Part shown: positions 52,345 to 61,147 of the stretch, piece after piece
How positions within the stretch are numbered: the stretch's first letter is position 1
Layout: every line of letters starts with the position of its first letter
Assembly: GCA_903859705.1 (NCBI GenBank)
Contig: CAIONQ010000017.1
Coordinates: 62,001-126,000, forward strand
Length of the DNA: 64,000 bases
Reading direction: 5' to 3'
DNA from: an uncultured Chthonomonas sp.
GTDB taxonomy: Bacteria > Armatimonadota > Chthonomonadetes > Chthonomonadales > Chthonomonadaceae
Made by a program: the position numbers and the translations under genes
Notes under the pieces: model-generated
Seen by the model: the letters and a program-made list of their open reading frames with translations, nothing else
Told to the model about the DNA's origin: nothing
The model's database searches: none

Positions 52345-53529
52345 ATGAGTTTTACGAACGGCACCATGCTTACCCTGACGACAGCTGCGCTTGCGCTGAC
52401 CTCTATGACGCTAACCGCAGAAGCCGCTAAGCCGGCACCTAAGGCCCCATCCGGAAAGCTCCTGGTTTATTTCAGCTCATATACCACAGGCAAAACAAAG
52501 GGCATTTACGTTTACAGCATGAACCCGAAAACCGGGCACCTCACGGCGGAGTCTGTTGGACCAGATGTAGAAAACCCATCTTTTGTAACCATCGATCCCA
52601 GCCACAAGTACCTGTATGCTGTTAACGAAGTGGGTAACTTCGAGGGCAAAGTTTCGGGCGCGGTAAGCGCCTATAAAATTGATCAGAAGACCGGCGCACT
52701 CAAATTCATTAATCAGAAGCCATCTTTCGGTGCTGACCCCTGCCACCTGACAATGGATCCTACCGGCAAGTGCGTAATTGCCGCCAACTACACCAGTGGA
52801 AGCACCGTAGTGTTGCCGGTGAATGCAGATGGCAGCCTGGGTGACCCGGGATGTGTGGTACAGCACACAGGAGAAAGCGTAGATAAAGCACGCCAGGAAG
52901 GCCCGCACGCGCATTGTGCAGTGATCGACCCCTCTGGGAAGTTTGTATTTGTATGTGACCTGGGTGCCGACAAAATCATTCCATACCGGATAACGGCAGA
53001 TTCCGCGAACGTAGATGATGCTGGGCTTGCACCAACTACTGCCGTACCCGGAAGCGGACCCAGGCACATCGCGTTCCATCCCGGTGGCAAGATTGCGTAT
53101 GTGATCAACGAAATGAAATCCACGGTTACCGCGTTTCATTACGATGCCTCGACAGCGGCACTCAAGGCTTTCCAGACGATCTCCACTTTGCCCGCAGACT
53201 TTAAGGGGTCCAATACAACCGCTGAAGTTCGGGTATCGCCGGATGCAAAGTTTGTGTACGGCTCTAATCGTGGGCATGACAGCCTCGCAATCTTCGCCGT
53301 TTCTCCCGTAAATGGAACACTCAAACTTGTTGGTCACCAGTCCACCGGTGGTAAGGTTCCACGGTGCTTTGCACTGGATCCGAGCGGAACTTTTGTGATT
53401 GCTGCCAATCAAGGTTCTGATAACGTAGTGGTATTTAAGAGAAACAAGAAAACAGGCGCACTCAAGGCAACGGGGCAGGTACTGAACATATCCAAGCCAG
53501 TGTGCGTGGAGTTCTTGCAGCTTAAGTAG
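52345..53529 (+). CDS. Secreted lactonase family beta-propeller (6-phosphogluconolactonase-like)
   Basis: The 394-residue protein has a signal peptide (about 27 residues, ending TAEA) followed by the seven-bladed lactonase family propeller (PF10282). Recognisable blades are LLVYFSSYTTGKTKGIYVYSM, GADPCHLTMDPTGKCVIAANYTSGS, QEGPHAHCAVIDPSGKFVFVCDLG and GSGPRHIAFHPGGKIAYVINEM. The family includes bacterial 6-phosphogluconolactonase, but the exported members act on unknown substrates. A phosphorylated sugar would not normally be found outside. It is followed by a strong terminator and then by a prolyl oligopeptidase gene on the same strand. Confidence 0.87.
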   Translation: MSFTNGTMLTLTTAALALTSMTLTAEAAKPAPKAPSGKLLVYFSSYTTGKTKGIYVYSMNPKTGHLTAESVGPDVENPSFVTIDPSHKYLYAVNEVGNFEGKVSGAVSAYKIDQKTGALKFINQKPSFGADPCHLTMDPTGKCVIAANYTSGSTVVLPVNADGSLGDPGCVVQHTGESVDKARQEGPHAHCAVIDPSGKFVFVCDLGADKIIPYRITADSANVDDAGLAPTTAVPGSGPRHIAFHPGGKIAYVINEMKSTVTAFHYDASTAALKAFQTISTLPADFKGSNTTAEVRVSPDAKFVYGSNRGHDSLAIFAVSPVNGTLKLVGHQSTGGKVPRCFALDPSGTFVIAANQGSDNVVVFKRNKKTGALKATGQVLNISKPVCVEFLQLK

Positions 53530-53556
53530 TTACCAGCCTTGCGCTGTATTCTAAAC

Positions 53557-53620
53557 TGCCAGCGGATGGGAAGCGTAAACCGGATTGGCCCGGTTGAGCT
53601 GCGTCCGCTGGCATCATTTT
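53557..53620 (+). terminator. Intrinsic terminator after the lactonase gene
   Basis: The stem TGCCAGCGGA 53557-53566 pairs with TCCGCTGGCA 53604-53613, with an inner AACCGG/CCGGTT hairpin. TCATTTTTG follows. Confidence 0.75.
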
Positions 53621-53636
53621 TGTGAGAGAGAGACAC

Positions 53637-55697
53637 ATGCAAACCGATAATCTTCCCCTTCCCCCAGCAGCTACCAGAATTCCACACCCCGTTACAATCC
53701 ACGGTGAAACTCTTGAAGATGACTACTTCTGGCTGAGAGACAAGCCCAATCCGGCGGTTGCTGAGTATCTAAATCTGGAGAACAGCTACACCGATGCAGT
53801 AATGGCAGACACCACAGATCTTCAGGAGAAGCTATACAAGGAAATCCTTGGCAGAATCAATGAAACGGATCAGGAACCGCCCTATCGCATTGGTAACTAC
53901 TGGTATTCAATGCGAACCGAGGCTGGCAAACAGTACCCGATTATCTGCAGACGAAGTGGCTCTGTAGGCGCCGAAGAAACCGTAATCTTTGATCTCAATA
54001 TAATGGCAGAGGGACATGGTTTCTTTTCAATTGGTGCCCTCGAGATTTCTGACTGTGGCAGTTTTGCTGCGTTTTCTACCGATACTACCGGATTTCGACA
54101 GTACACCTTACAAATAAAGAACCTCACAACCGGAGAAGTACTGCCAGATAGAATTGAGAAAACCGGTAGCATTGCCTGGGCTGCCGATGGCAAAACCCTG
54201 TTTTACACGGTTGAAGACTCAGCCAAGCGCCACTACCGAGTGTACCGGCATGTTGCGGGCACCGATCTTGCCGATGATGTACTTGTTTTCGAAGAGACAG
54301 ACGAAATGTTCCGCACTGGCATTTCGCGCTCACGAAGCGGAGATTGGCTGCTTTTACAGGTTGAGAGCCATACAACTTCCGAAACCTATGTGCTTTCCGC
54401 TAGTGATCCCACCGGCCAGTTCACCCTTATTCTGGGCAGGCAGCCTGAGAAAATCTACCAGGTAGACCACCATACTGGCCAAAATAGGTTCTATATCAGA
54501 ACCAACGACACCGGCATCAACTATCGACTTGTGTGGGCACCAACATCAGCGCCTGGCCCCGAAAACTGGACCGAAGTAATTGCCTGCGATCCAGCCATCA
54601 TGCGTGAAGAGCTGTATTGTTTTGAGAAGTATCTGGTTCTGTTTGAGCGTGAAGACGGGCTACCCCATCTTCGGATTGTGCCGATCAATGGCAGTGAGGC
54701 GTACAGGGCAACATTCCCAGAACCTACTTACACCGTATACCCCGTGCACAACCATGTGTATGACACAGATACGTTGCGCTACAGTTATCAATCGATGGTA
54801 ACGCCCTCTTCCACCTTCGATCTCGACATGGAAAGTGGCATCGCAACACTGGTAAAACAAACCGAAGTTCCTGGCGGATTTAATCGGGAAGATTTCGTAT
54901 CTGAGCGTCTGTTTGCCATTGCTGATGACGGAACTCGTATACCACTTTCCATCGTGCGGCGCAGAGACACCGAACTTAACAGCAGTGCACCGTTGTTTCT
55001 GTATGGGTATGGGTCATATGGAATTTCGATGCCAGCCCACTTTAGCGTCAGTGTATTTTCGCTGCTAAACCGCGGTTTTGTGTTTGCTATTGGCCATATC
55101 CGAGGCGGAGGGGAACTCGGCAAAGCCTGGCACGATAGCGCGAAGATGCAAAACAAGATGAACACCTTTACGGACTTTATTAAGTGTGCAGAAACGCTGA
55201 TAAACGATGGCTATGCCGACCCACAGCGCATAGTAATTGAAGGTGGAAGTGCCGGGGGGCTATTGATGGGGGCAGTTGTTAATTTACGACCGGATCTGTT
55301 CAGTGCCGTGATCAGCAAAGTTCCATTTGTAGATGTTATCAACACCATGCTGGATAAAACACTTCCGCTGACAATAGGAGAGTTTGAAGAGTGGGGTAAC
55401 CCGAAGATTGCCGAGCAGTACGCCTGGATCCGTGCGTATTGCCCATACACAAACCTTAAAGCAGCTGCCTACCCACCAATGCTGGTAAAAACCTCATTCA
55501 ACGATAGCCAGGTAATGTACTGGGAGCCTGCCAAGTATATTGCCAGGCTCAGGACCCTGAAGAGTAACTCTGCCCCACTACTGCTTAAAACGAACATGGA
55601 TGGCGGGCATGGCGGATCTTCTGGAAGATACAGCCGAATTAAGGATACTGCGTTTGACTACGCATTTATTCTTAAACAAACTGGCATTACCGAATAA
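53637..55697 (+). CDS. Prolyl oligopeptidase, S9A family
   Basis: The 686-residue cytoplasmic-type serine peptidase cleaves short peptides after proline. The N-terminal opening has the family motif GETLEDDYFWLRDK, a propeller spans about residues 75-410, and the hydrolase domain carries nucleophile Ser in EGGSAGG near residue 537, Asp in SFNDSQVMYWE near 621 and His in DGGHGG near 655. The ATG at 53637 follows a GAGAGAGA purine run. No signal peptide is visible, unlike the other peptidases in the window. It ends at a hairpin facing the convergent msrA gene. Confidence 0.93.
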   Translation: MQTDNLPLPPAATRIPHPVTIHGETLEDDYFWLRDKPNPAVAEYLNLENSYTDAVMADTTDLQEKLYKEILGRINETDQEPPYRIGNYWYSMRTEAGKQYPIICRRSGSVGAEETVIFDLNIMAEGHGFFSIGALEISDCGSFAAFSTDTTGFRQYTLQIKNLTTGEVLPDRIEKTGSIAWAADGKTLFYTVEDSAKRHYRVYRHVAGTDLADDVLVFEETDEMFRTGISRSRSGDWLLLQVESHTTSETYVLSASDPTGQFTLILGRQPEKIYQVDHHTGQNRFYIRTNDTGINYRLVWAPTSAPGPENWTEVIACDPAIMREELYCFEKYLVLFEREDGLPHLRIVPINGSEAYRATFPEPTYTVYPVHNHVYDTDTLRYSYQSMVTPSSTFDLDMESGIATLVKQTEVPGGFNREDFVSERLFAIADDGTRIPLSIVRRRDTELNSSAPLFLYGYGSYGISMPAHFSVSVFSLLNRGFVFAIGHIRGGGELGKAWHDSAKMQNKMNTFTDFIKCAETLINDGYADPQRIVIEGGSAGGLLMGAVVNLRPDLFSAVISKVPFVDVINTMLDKTLPLTIGEFEEWGNPKIAEQYAWIRAYCPYTNLKAAAYPPMLVKTSFNDSQVMYWEPAKYIARLRTLKSNSAPLLLKTNMDGGHGGSSGRYSRIKDTAFDYAFILKQTGITE

Positions 55698-55702
55698 ATA
55701 AC

Positions 55703-55739
55703 AAGGCGAGGGAGAGCATCCAATGCTCGCCCTCGCCTT
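55703..55739. terminator. Bidirectional intrinsic terminator between POP and msrA
   Basis: The stem AAGGCGAGG/CCTCGCCTT spans 55703-55739 with an inner AGCAT/ATGCT pairing. On minus it is followed by GTTATTTATT, ending msrA; on plus TTACTTC follows. Confidence 0.8.
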
Positions 55740-55760
55740 ACTTCACTAACACTGTTTGCT

Positions 55761-56231
55761 TTACAGATGGCACGATCGCAAACCACGCTTTTCCAGATAT
55801 TGCTGATGGTACTCTTCTGCCCGATAGAACACCCGGGCAGGCACAACCTGCGTAACAATTGGCCTCGGAAACCGATTGGCTAAGGTAAGCGCCGCAATCG
55901 ACTGCTTTGCAGCTGTCTCCTGTTCTGCCGAGTGATAGAAGATTACGGATCGGTACTGCGAACCAACGTCCGGACCCTGGCGGTTGAGAGTTGTGGGATT
56001 GTGGTTGGACCAGAATACTTCCAACAGTTTCTCAAACGTAGTAAGTGCCGGATCGTAGTCTACTTCCACTACCTCGGCGTGCCCTGTGGAATCCGTACAC
56101 ACGTCCCTATAAGTAGGGTTGTCCAGATCGCCACCTTCGTACCCTACTGCAGTGGCAAGTACACCCGGTGTTTCGCGGAAAGCAGCTTCCACACCCCAGA
56201 AGCATCCAGCCCCAAATGTTGCCTTTGGCAT
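55761..56231 (-). CDS. msrA: Peptide methionine (S)-S-oxide reductase
   Basis: The 156-residue cytoplasmic repair enzyme reduces methionine-S-sulfoxide in proteins. The catalytic GCFWGVEAAF, with the nucleophilic Cys, is at residues 8-17, and the YRSVIFYHSAEQ and EYHQQYLEK motifs are present. The length is at the short end for MsrA. GAGGTG lies 4-5 nt before the ATG. It is downstream of an ABC-F gene on the same strand with a 66-bp gap. No MsrB gene is nearby, and the visible C-terminal end (RGLRSCHL) carries one possible resolving Cys. Confidence 0.95.
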   Translation of the reverse strand: MPKATFGAGCFWGVEAAFRETPGVLATAVGYEGGDLDNPTYRDVCTDSTGHAEVVEVDYDPALTTFEKLLEVFWSNHNPTTLNRQGPDVGSQYRSVIFYHSAEQETAAKQSIAALTLANRFPRPIVTQVVPARVFYRAEEYHQQYLEKRGLRSCHL

Positions 56232-56297
56232 ATTTCACCTCTTAAGCGTAAGCATATTCACTATTACTAACGCCGCAGAAACACCAGAGTTCCCCAA

Positions 56298-57905
56298 TTA
56301 CCAGCGCTGCGTGCGTTGCACTTCCGGCAGTGGGTGGTTTGTAAGGTAGTCTTCGTAGGTGCCCAGGAAGTCTATAAGCCCTTCTGGCGTAAATGAGAGT
56401 ACTCGTGTTGCCATTAGCGAGATAAGATCGCGATCATGGGTTACCACGAAGACTGTTCCGGCGAACTGGCTGATGCCCTCGCCAAGAGCGGATACGGACT
56501 CCAGATCGAGGTGGTTGGTTGGCTCATCAAATATGAGCACCGAATGCTTTTCTAGCATCAGGCGGGCCATAAGCAGGCGGCTCTGTTCCCCACCGGAGAG
56601 CGCCTTCGTTGGTTTCACGCCGTCTTCGCCACCGAACAGCATGCGGCCCATGAGGCCGCGAACAACCTGGTGGTCTCCCTTTGGTTCAAAGCGCATCAGA
56701 TACTCAACAGAGGTTGTGTCCTTTGGAATCTGATCTCCAAAGTCCTGAGAGTAATAGCCCCAAGTTGCCCCTGTTCCCCATCGAACGGTACCGGCGTCTG
56801 GCTCTAATTCCCCAATCAAGCATCTAAGTAGGGTAGTTTTACCTACGCCATTTCCGCCAATGATCGCAATTTTGTCACCACGCATAATTTCGAGATCGAG
56901 GTTTTCAAAGAGCGGCTTTTCGCCAAAAGACTTTGTTAACCCCTTAACGATGCACACTTCACGTCCTGAAGCACGCTCTTGATCAAAGCGAATGTAAGGG
57001 CGTTGAATATTGGATTTCTTAAGATCGGTAGGGGTTAGTCTCTCAATTTCTTTGCGCCGAGACTGCACCTGGCTGGATCGCTGGCCAGCGGCGAATCGTG
57101 ATACAAATTCTTGCAACTGCGCAATCTTCTTCGCTTTATCCCGATTCTCTGCCTCAACCGAGGTACGCGCCTGCATTTTGTGCTCAACCATATCATCGTA
57201 ATTACCGGGGTAAGTTATGATTGTGTCGTAATCAATATCCGCGATGTGCGTGCAGACTGCATTCAGGAAGTGGCGGTCGTGCGAAATAACTATCAAAGTA
57301 CCTTCATACGAAATCAAGTACTCTTCCAACCAGTGGATAGATTCCAGGTCCATATGGTTGGTAGGTTCATCCAACAACAGGGCTTCTGGGCCACCAAAAA
57401 CGGCCTGTGCAAGTAGCACTCTAAATTTATGATCGGTTGGCAATGAGGCCATTAAATCAGTGTGGCGCGCATCTTCAATGCCGATGCCCCGCAAAATCTC
57501 TGCGGCCTCAATTTCGGCCATATATCCGTTTTCGTCCGCAACTGTAGATTCTAACTCACCAAGCCTGTGCATCATTTCGTCGGTGAATTCAGTTCCATTG
57601 CAGATTTCATTACGCTCTTTTAGTGCCTGCCATAGTGTGTCATTGCCCATAAGTACAGTATCAATAATCCGCTCTGCATCAAAAGCGAACTGATCCTGGC
57701 TCAGAACACCGGTTTTCCTGGGCCGTGATACGGTGCCGCGGTTCGTTGGCTCAATCTCTCCAGTCAGTATCTTCATAAAGGTACTCTTGCCTGCGCCATT
57801 GGGGCCTGTAAGGCCATAGCGGTTGCCAGGAGTGAACTTTACCGATACTTTATCAAACAGAGTGCGAGAACCGTAAGACTTCGTAACTTCATTAACCGTT
57901 ATCAT
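56298..57905 (-). CDS. ybiT: ABC-F ribosome-associated ATPase, YbiT-like
   Basis: The 535-residue soluble tandem ABC protein belongs to the ABC-F family, which binds ribosomes in the E-site region and modulates translation. The length and first-domain signature resemble YbiT more than EttA or Uup. Walker A motifs are GPNGAGKST and GGNGVGKTT, Walker B motifs LLLDEPTNHMDL and LIFDEPTNHLDL, and the interdomain linker is rich in Lys, Gln and Arg. The second domain has a standard LSGGEQSR loop, but the first reads LPTDHKFRVLL, a degenerate C-loop similar to that of YbiT. No membrane segment is present. A resistance role is not indicated. Confidence 0.9.
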   Translation of the reverse strand: MITVNEVTKSYGSRTLFDKVSVKFTPGNRYGLTGPNGAGKSTFMKILTGEIEPTNRGTVSRPRKTGVLSQDQFAFDAERIIDTVLMGNDTLWQALKERNEICNGTEFTDEMMHRLGELESTVADENGYMAEIEAAEILRGIGIEDARHTDLMASLPTDHKFRVLLAQAVFGGPEALLLDEPTNHMDLESIHWLEEYLISYEGTLIVISHDRHFLNAVCTHIADIDYDTIITYPGNYDDMVEHKMQARTSVEAENRDKAKKIAQLQEFVSRFAAGQRSSQVQSRRKEIERLTPTDLKKSNIQRPYIRFDQERASGREVCIVKGLTKSFGEKPLFENLDLEIMRGDKIAIIGGNGVGKTTLLRCLIGELEPDAGTVRWGTGATWGYYSQDFGDQIPKDTTSVEYLMRFEPKGDHQVVRGLMGRMLFGGEDGVKPTKALSGGEQSRLLMARLMLEKHSVLIFDEPTNHLDLESVSALGEGISQFAGTVFVVTHDRDLISLMATRVLSFTPEGLIDFLGTYEDYLTNHPLPEVQRTQRW

Positions 57906-58007
57906 GCGTGATACTATCCCTGGGAACTGGTGAGGCGCTGTGGCGCAAAAATAGACATGTTAGTATACCCTCCGCGCCTTATTACGATTCCGGGTAAACA
58001 AACGATT

Positions 58008-58033
58008 GGGGCGTGGCCAGCCGGCCACGCCCC
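58008..58033 (-). terminator. Intrinsic terminator downstream of the sulfatase-isomerase unit
   Basis: An 11-bp perfect stem, GGGGCGTGGCC 58008-58018 paired with 58023-58033, has a 4-nt loop. Read leftward it is followed by AATCGTTTGTTT. Confidence 0.7.
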
Positions 58034-58066
58034 AAATCTTGTACCTACACCAGGTTTAGCCGTTAC

Positions 58067-58864
58067 TTATCGGCTGCCACATGCCTGCAGGCACGCCTGC
58101 ATATGTCCGCGAGATTCCGCAGCAATGATGCAGCAGCGCTCTACGCTGTACTCTTTTGCCCCGATAATTTCGAGATCAACCGGCCCAGTGTAACCGCCTG
58201 CATGCAATGCACCTATATAGCCAAGCAGGTTAATATCTCCCCTGCCATTAGCCTGGAACTCTGGCTTGCCAGGGTTTTGCTGCCTTCCCTTACAATCTCG
58301 AATGTGCACATGTTTCACACGAGATATTACAGCAGTAATCGCTTCCACCGGGTCTTCATTAGCTCTCCAGATATGGGATGGATCCATATCTATACCAAAT
58401 GCAGGAGAGCTAATCTCTGCCATGGCACGAAGCGTGGTGGGTGTGTTGTAAATAGCCGCACCAACATGTGCTTTCACACACAGGGTTACTCCATAATGCG
58501 CGGCGCGATCTGCAAGTTTCCCAAGAGAATCTATCGATGCCTTCAGGCTGTCTTCGTCGTCCGACTTTCCACCCGGTCCACAGTTAACTATCGGGATCCC
58601 GATCTCAACGGCAGACTGAAAGGCCTTCTCCATCTTTTCTGGATCTTGAGAAGGCTGCTCCATAGCCAGGAGTTTTAGCCCATATTCCTGCGAAAGGCGC
58701 TTAATTTCATCGGCAACTTCCTGCCACCTGTCCAGCACAAGGTGCTCACTCATACCATCAATTGCCGAAAGCTCTACACCATCGTATCCCGCATAGGCCA
58801 AACTTCGAAATGCGGTTTCCATATCGTATCCGCCAAACAGGACGGAATTGGCACCCAGTATCAT
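58067..58864 (-). CDS. Sugar phosphate isomerase/epimerase-like TIM barrel
   Basis: The 265-residue protein belongs to the xylose-isomerase-like TIM-barrel family. Opening MILGANSVLFGGYDMETAF is followed by GYDGVELSAIDG (first metal-site Glu), FGIDMDPSHIWRANEDP and VKHVHIRDCKG. It closes with GPVDLEIIGAKEYS. It may act as an isomerase, epimerase or dehydratase on a sugar or cyclitol. It lies 23 bp downstream of the sulfatase-like gene on the same strand and is followed by a terminator, so the two form an operon. It is distinct from the isomerase-like gene at 33186. The substrate is unknown. Confidence 0.85.
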   Translation of the reverse strand: MILGANSVLFGGYDMETAFRSLAYAGYDGVELSAIDGMSEHLVLDRWQEVADEIKRLSQEYGLKLLAMEQPSQDPEKMEKAFQSAVEIGIPIVNCGPGGKSDDEDSLKASIDSLGKLADRAAHYGVTLCVKAHVGAAIYNTPTTLRAMAEISSPAFGIDMDPSHIWRANEDPVEAITAVISRVKHVHIRDCKGRQQNPGKPEFQANGRGDINLLGYIGALHAGGYTGPVDLEIIGAKEYSVERCCIIAAESRGHMQACLQACGSR

Positions 58865-58887
58865 CTCTAAACTCTTTCTATGTCCTG

Positions 58888-60288
58888 TTACTTACGGCTT
58901 TCAGCCTGAAGCTTCGCGGCCTGATTGGGATCCCCAATGTGCATGGTTTCGTACGCTTGTTCAGAGGTTTTGAAGGGACCAGTTCCCTTAAATCCATGCC
59001 AATCACCCTGATTGTGGATCGGGTTTGGCAATTTGGATTGTTTCTCACGCTTCTTAATGTAGGCTTCCATGCGAGTGGTTAACATTGCAACCACTTCCGG
59101 GTTTGCATCCGCTACGTTATCGTTCTCCTCTGGGTCCAGAACTAGATTGTAGAGCTCAACGGGTGGTTTGAAGTGGAAGTCCGGCTCAAGTGCCAGAATG
59201 AGTTTCCATTCCGGTGTGCGCCAGCCATGCTTGCGCATCCATGTACATTCGGTAATGTAGATTTCACTCTCATGGGAAGCCTCTTCGCCCCACACAAGCG
59301 GCAATAGGCTATTGCCGTCAAACTTGACACCCTTCGGCTTAATGCCAGCCAGTTCCAGGAGCGTGGGTACAAGGTCCTTATGCTGCGTAAAGCCAGGCAC
59401 CGAAACTCCGCCAGGAACGCGGCCAGGATAGCGAATGATCAGCGGCACATGCAGGGTTGGCTCGTAAAGACCGTGGTGATCAAAGTAGCAATCATGATCA
59501 TAAAGCGTCTCGCCGTGATCGCCATTAATAACCACAATGGTCTCATCCAGAATTCCGTGCGCTTCAAGGGCAGAGAAGATGGTTTGGATACAGGCGTCCA
59601 TGTATGCAACAGCGCCGTCGTACTGCGCAATAACGTAGTCTTTATCAGAGATTCCGGGAGGCATCCAACTTGCAAAGAAGTCTCGGAACGGCTTAAATTC
59701 CATAACCGGATCCATGCTATGATTTGCGGGGTCCGATTCGTTGCCGTGGTAAAACATGCGCTCATAGGGTGCCGGCGGCAGGTAAGGCGCATGAGGATCC
59801 ATGTGGCGCAGGAACAAGAAGAACGGCTGATTATCGGCCGCTAGCCTATCCAATTCTGGCAGGGCTACATCGTTCAAGTTTTGCGCCTTGGGGCTCCGGC
59901 CTTCGTTCCAGTTGCCCCATCCAGCATAATCCAGGTACTTATCAAAACCTCTGGAGGCAGGATTACCTGTAAAGCCAACGCAGGTTGTCTGGTATCCTTC
60001 TGCTTTCAACAACTCAGCCAGAGTTGGTACTTCCGCGCGCAGAGGGCCCTGGTGGCGCAGGGCAACAACCTGGGTGCCGAACACGTCGCGGCCAGTAAGC
60101 ATGGAGGAATAGGCACTCGTTGTTGGTATATGAGCACTGATGTTGTGCTCGAAAAGAGTGCCCTCTTCTGCAAACTTATCGATGTGCGGCGTTGTCTGCC
60201 GGTAGTATCCGTAGCAGCTCATGTGATCTGCACGGAGTGAATCGATACCGAACAGCACAATGTTCGGCCGGGTAGATTTGGATGCCAT
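58888..60288 (-). CDS. Sulfatase-superfamily protein with divergent catalytic motif
   Basis: This sulfatase-fold protein has about 466 residues; the start at ATG 60288 has AGGAGA 10 nt upstream. The metal-binding parts are intact: NIVLFGIDSLRADHMS near the N-terminus, HMDPHAPYLPP in the middle and INGDHGETLYDHD near residue 285. The formylglycine motif C/S-x-P-x-R, expected before the LTGR at 64-67, instead reads T56-x-S58-x-Y60. Cys/Ser is replaced by Thr, Pro by Ser and Arg by Tyr. It may therefore be a phosphodiesterase, phosphoethanolamine-transferase-like or lyase-type member rather than a formylglycine sulfatase. No signal peptide is apparent. It leads a two-gene unit with a TIM-barrel isomerase. 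Confidence 0.82.
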   Translation of the reverse strand: MASKSTRPNIVLFGIDSLRADHMSCYGYYRQTTPHIDKFAEEGTLFEHNISAHIPTTSAYSSMLTGRDVFGTQVVALRHQGPLRAEVPTLAELLKAEGYQTTCVGFTGNPASRGFDKYLDYAGWGNWNEGRSPKAQNLNDVALPELDRLAADNQPFFLFLRHMDPHAPYLPPAPYERMFYHGNESDPANHSMDPVMEFKPFRDFFASWMPPGISDKDYVIAQYDGAVAYMDACIQTIFSALEAHGILDETIVVINGDHGETLYDHDCYFDHHGLYEPTLHVPLIIRYPGRVPGGVSVPGFTQHKDLVPTLLELAGIKPKGVKFDGNSLLPLVWGEEASHESEIYITECTWMRKHGWRTPEWKLILALEPDFHFKPPVELYNLVLDPEENDNVADANPEVVAMLTTRMEAYIKKREKQSKLPNPIHNQGDWHGFKGTGPFKTSEQAYETMHIGDPNQAAKLQAESRK

Positions 60289-60490
60289 GGATCGATATTC
60301 TCCTGAGAATATAGGGAGTAGGCTGGGCAACCAGTAGCGGCAAGGCTCCAGACCTGATCCTGCAGAAATCTGAAGGCACAGATCGCAAGCTGCCTGCGCT
60401 GGCCGCCCGTTGTCTGAGGGCTATTTCCTCTGGAAGCGGCAACATTCCTCTTAACATAATAACTTAGCTGAAAGGAAACACACCAAAGGA

Positions 60491-61045
60491 ATGAGCAACA
60501 CTTTCGACGCTGAGATCAGGCCAGCACTATTACCTGTTGAGTGTGGCGAGATACTTGCAGTAAGCCGGCATTGTGTATCGAATGAACTCCTGGATGTTTC
60601 GCCAACAGTTAACGGATTTGTACTTTCTCGCAAGTGCCATACGAAAACTTTGTCCTGGGAATACCCATTAACGGCTGCCGATATTCAACACTGCAGCACG
60701 GTGTTTGTTGCCGTGGCGATGGGAGAAGTTATTGGGTGGTGCGGTTGCGTTAACCATCAATGGAATAGAACGATGGAGTTGCAGCACCTTTACGTTGATA
60801 TCGATTATCGAAACTGTGGAATTGGCAGCAGATTACTTACCTCGGCAATCAACCACGCAGCAAAACTTCTGTACCGAAATTTGTGGGTGGAAACACAAAA
60901 TACAAATGTTAAAGCCTATGATTTCTATATCGCTAAGGGATTTGAACTTCGAGGATTGAACCTCGATCTTTACGATCCACATCAGCTCGCTTTTCCACAG
61001 TGCGCGCTTTACATGGTAATGAACATCGAACAACCGCCTGCCTGA
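60491..61045 (+). CDS. GNAT family N-acetyltransferase
   Basis: The 184-residue protein has an N-terminal extension of about 60 residues before the GNAT fold. The acetyl-CoA loop is in LYVDIDYRNCGIGSRLLT (R/Q-x-x-G-x-G), and the C-terminal motif is NVKAYDFYIAKGFELRG. The start is set at ATG 60491; a purine stretch (AAAGGA) overlaps rather than precedes it by the usual distance, so an alternative start within the first 40 residues is possible. It is divergent from the sulfatase unit and lies 102 bp upstream of the CocE-type gene. The acceptor is unknown. Confidence 0.75.
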   Translation: MSNTFDAEIRPALLPVECGEILAVSRHCVSNELLDVSPTVNGFVLSRKCHTKTLSWEYPLTAADIQHCSTVFVAVAMGEVIGWCGCVNHQWNRTMELQHLYVDIDYRNCGIGSRLLTSAINHAAKLLYRNLWVETQNTNVKAYDFYIAKGFELRGLNLDLYDPHQLAFPQCALYMVMNIEQPPA

Positions 61046-61147
61046 TTGCAGGTTATTGATGCCGAACGGCAGAACATAGGGCATGCGAAGTAGGGCGCAA
61101 TTGTGAGATTAAGCCCAATGCGCACCACGCATCTGGAGATTTGTTGA

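Noticed and set aside
52477-53412. A 311-codon open frame on the minus strand, antisense to the lactonase gene
   Set aside because: It is a shadow of the propeller gene: no ribosome binding site, no recognisable domain, and the plus-strand protein is a clear family member.
58013-58678. A 221-codon open frame opposite the TIM-barrel isomerase gene
   Set aside because: It overlaps the terminator and the well-supported minus-strand gene, and shows no family motif.
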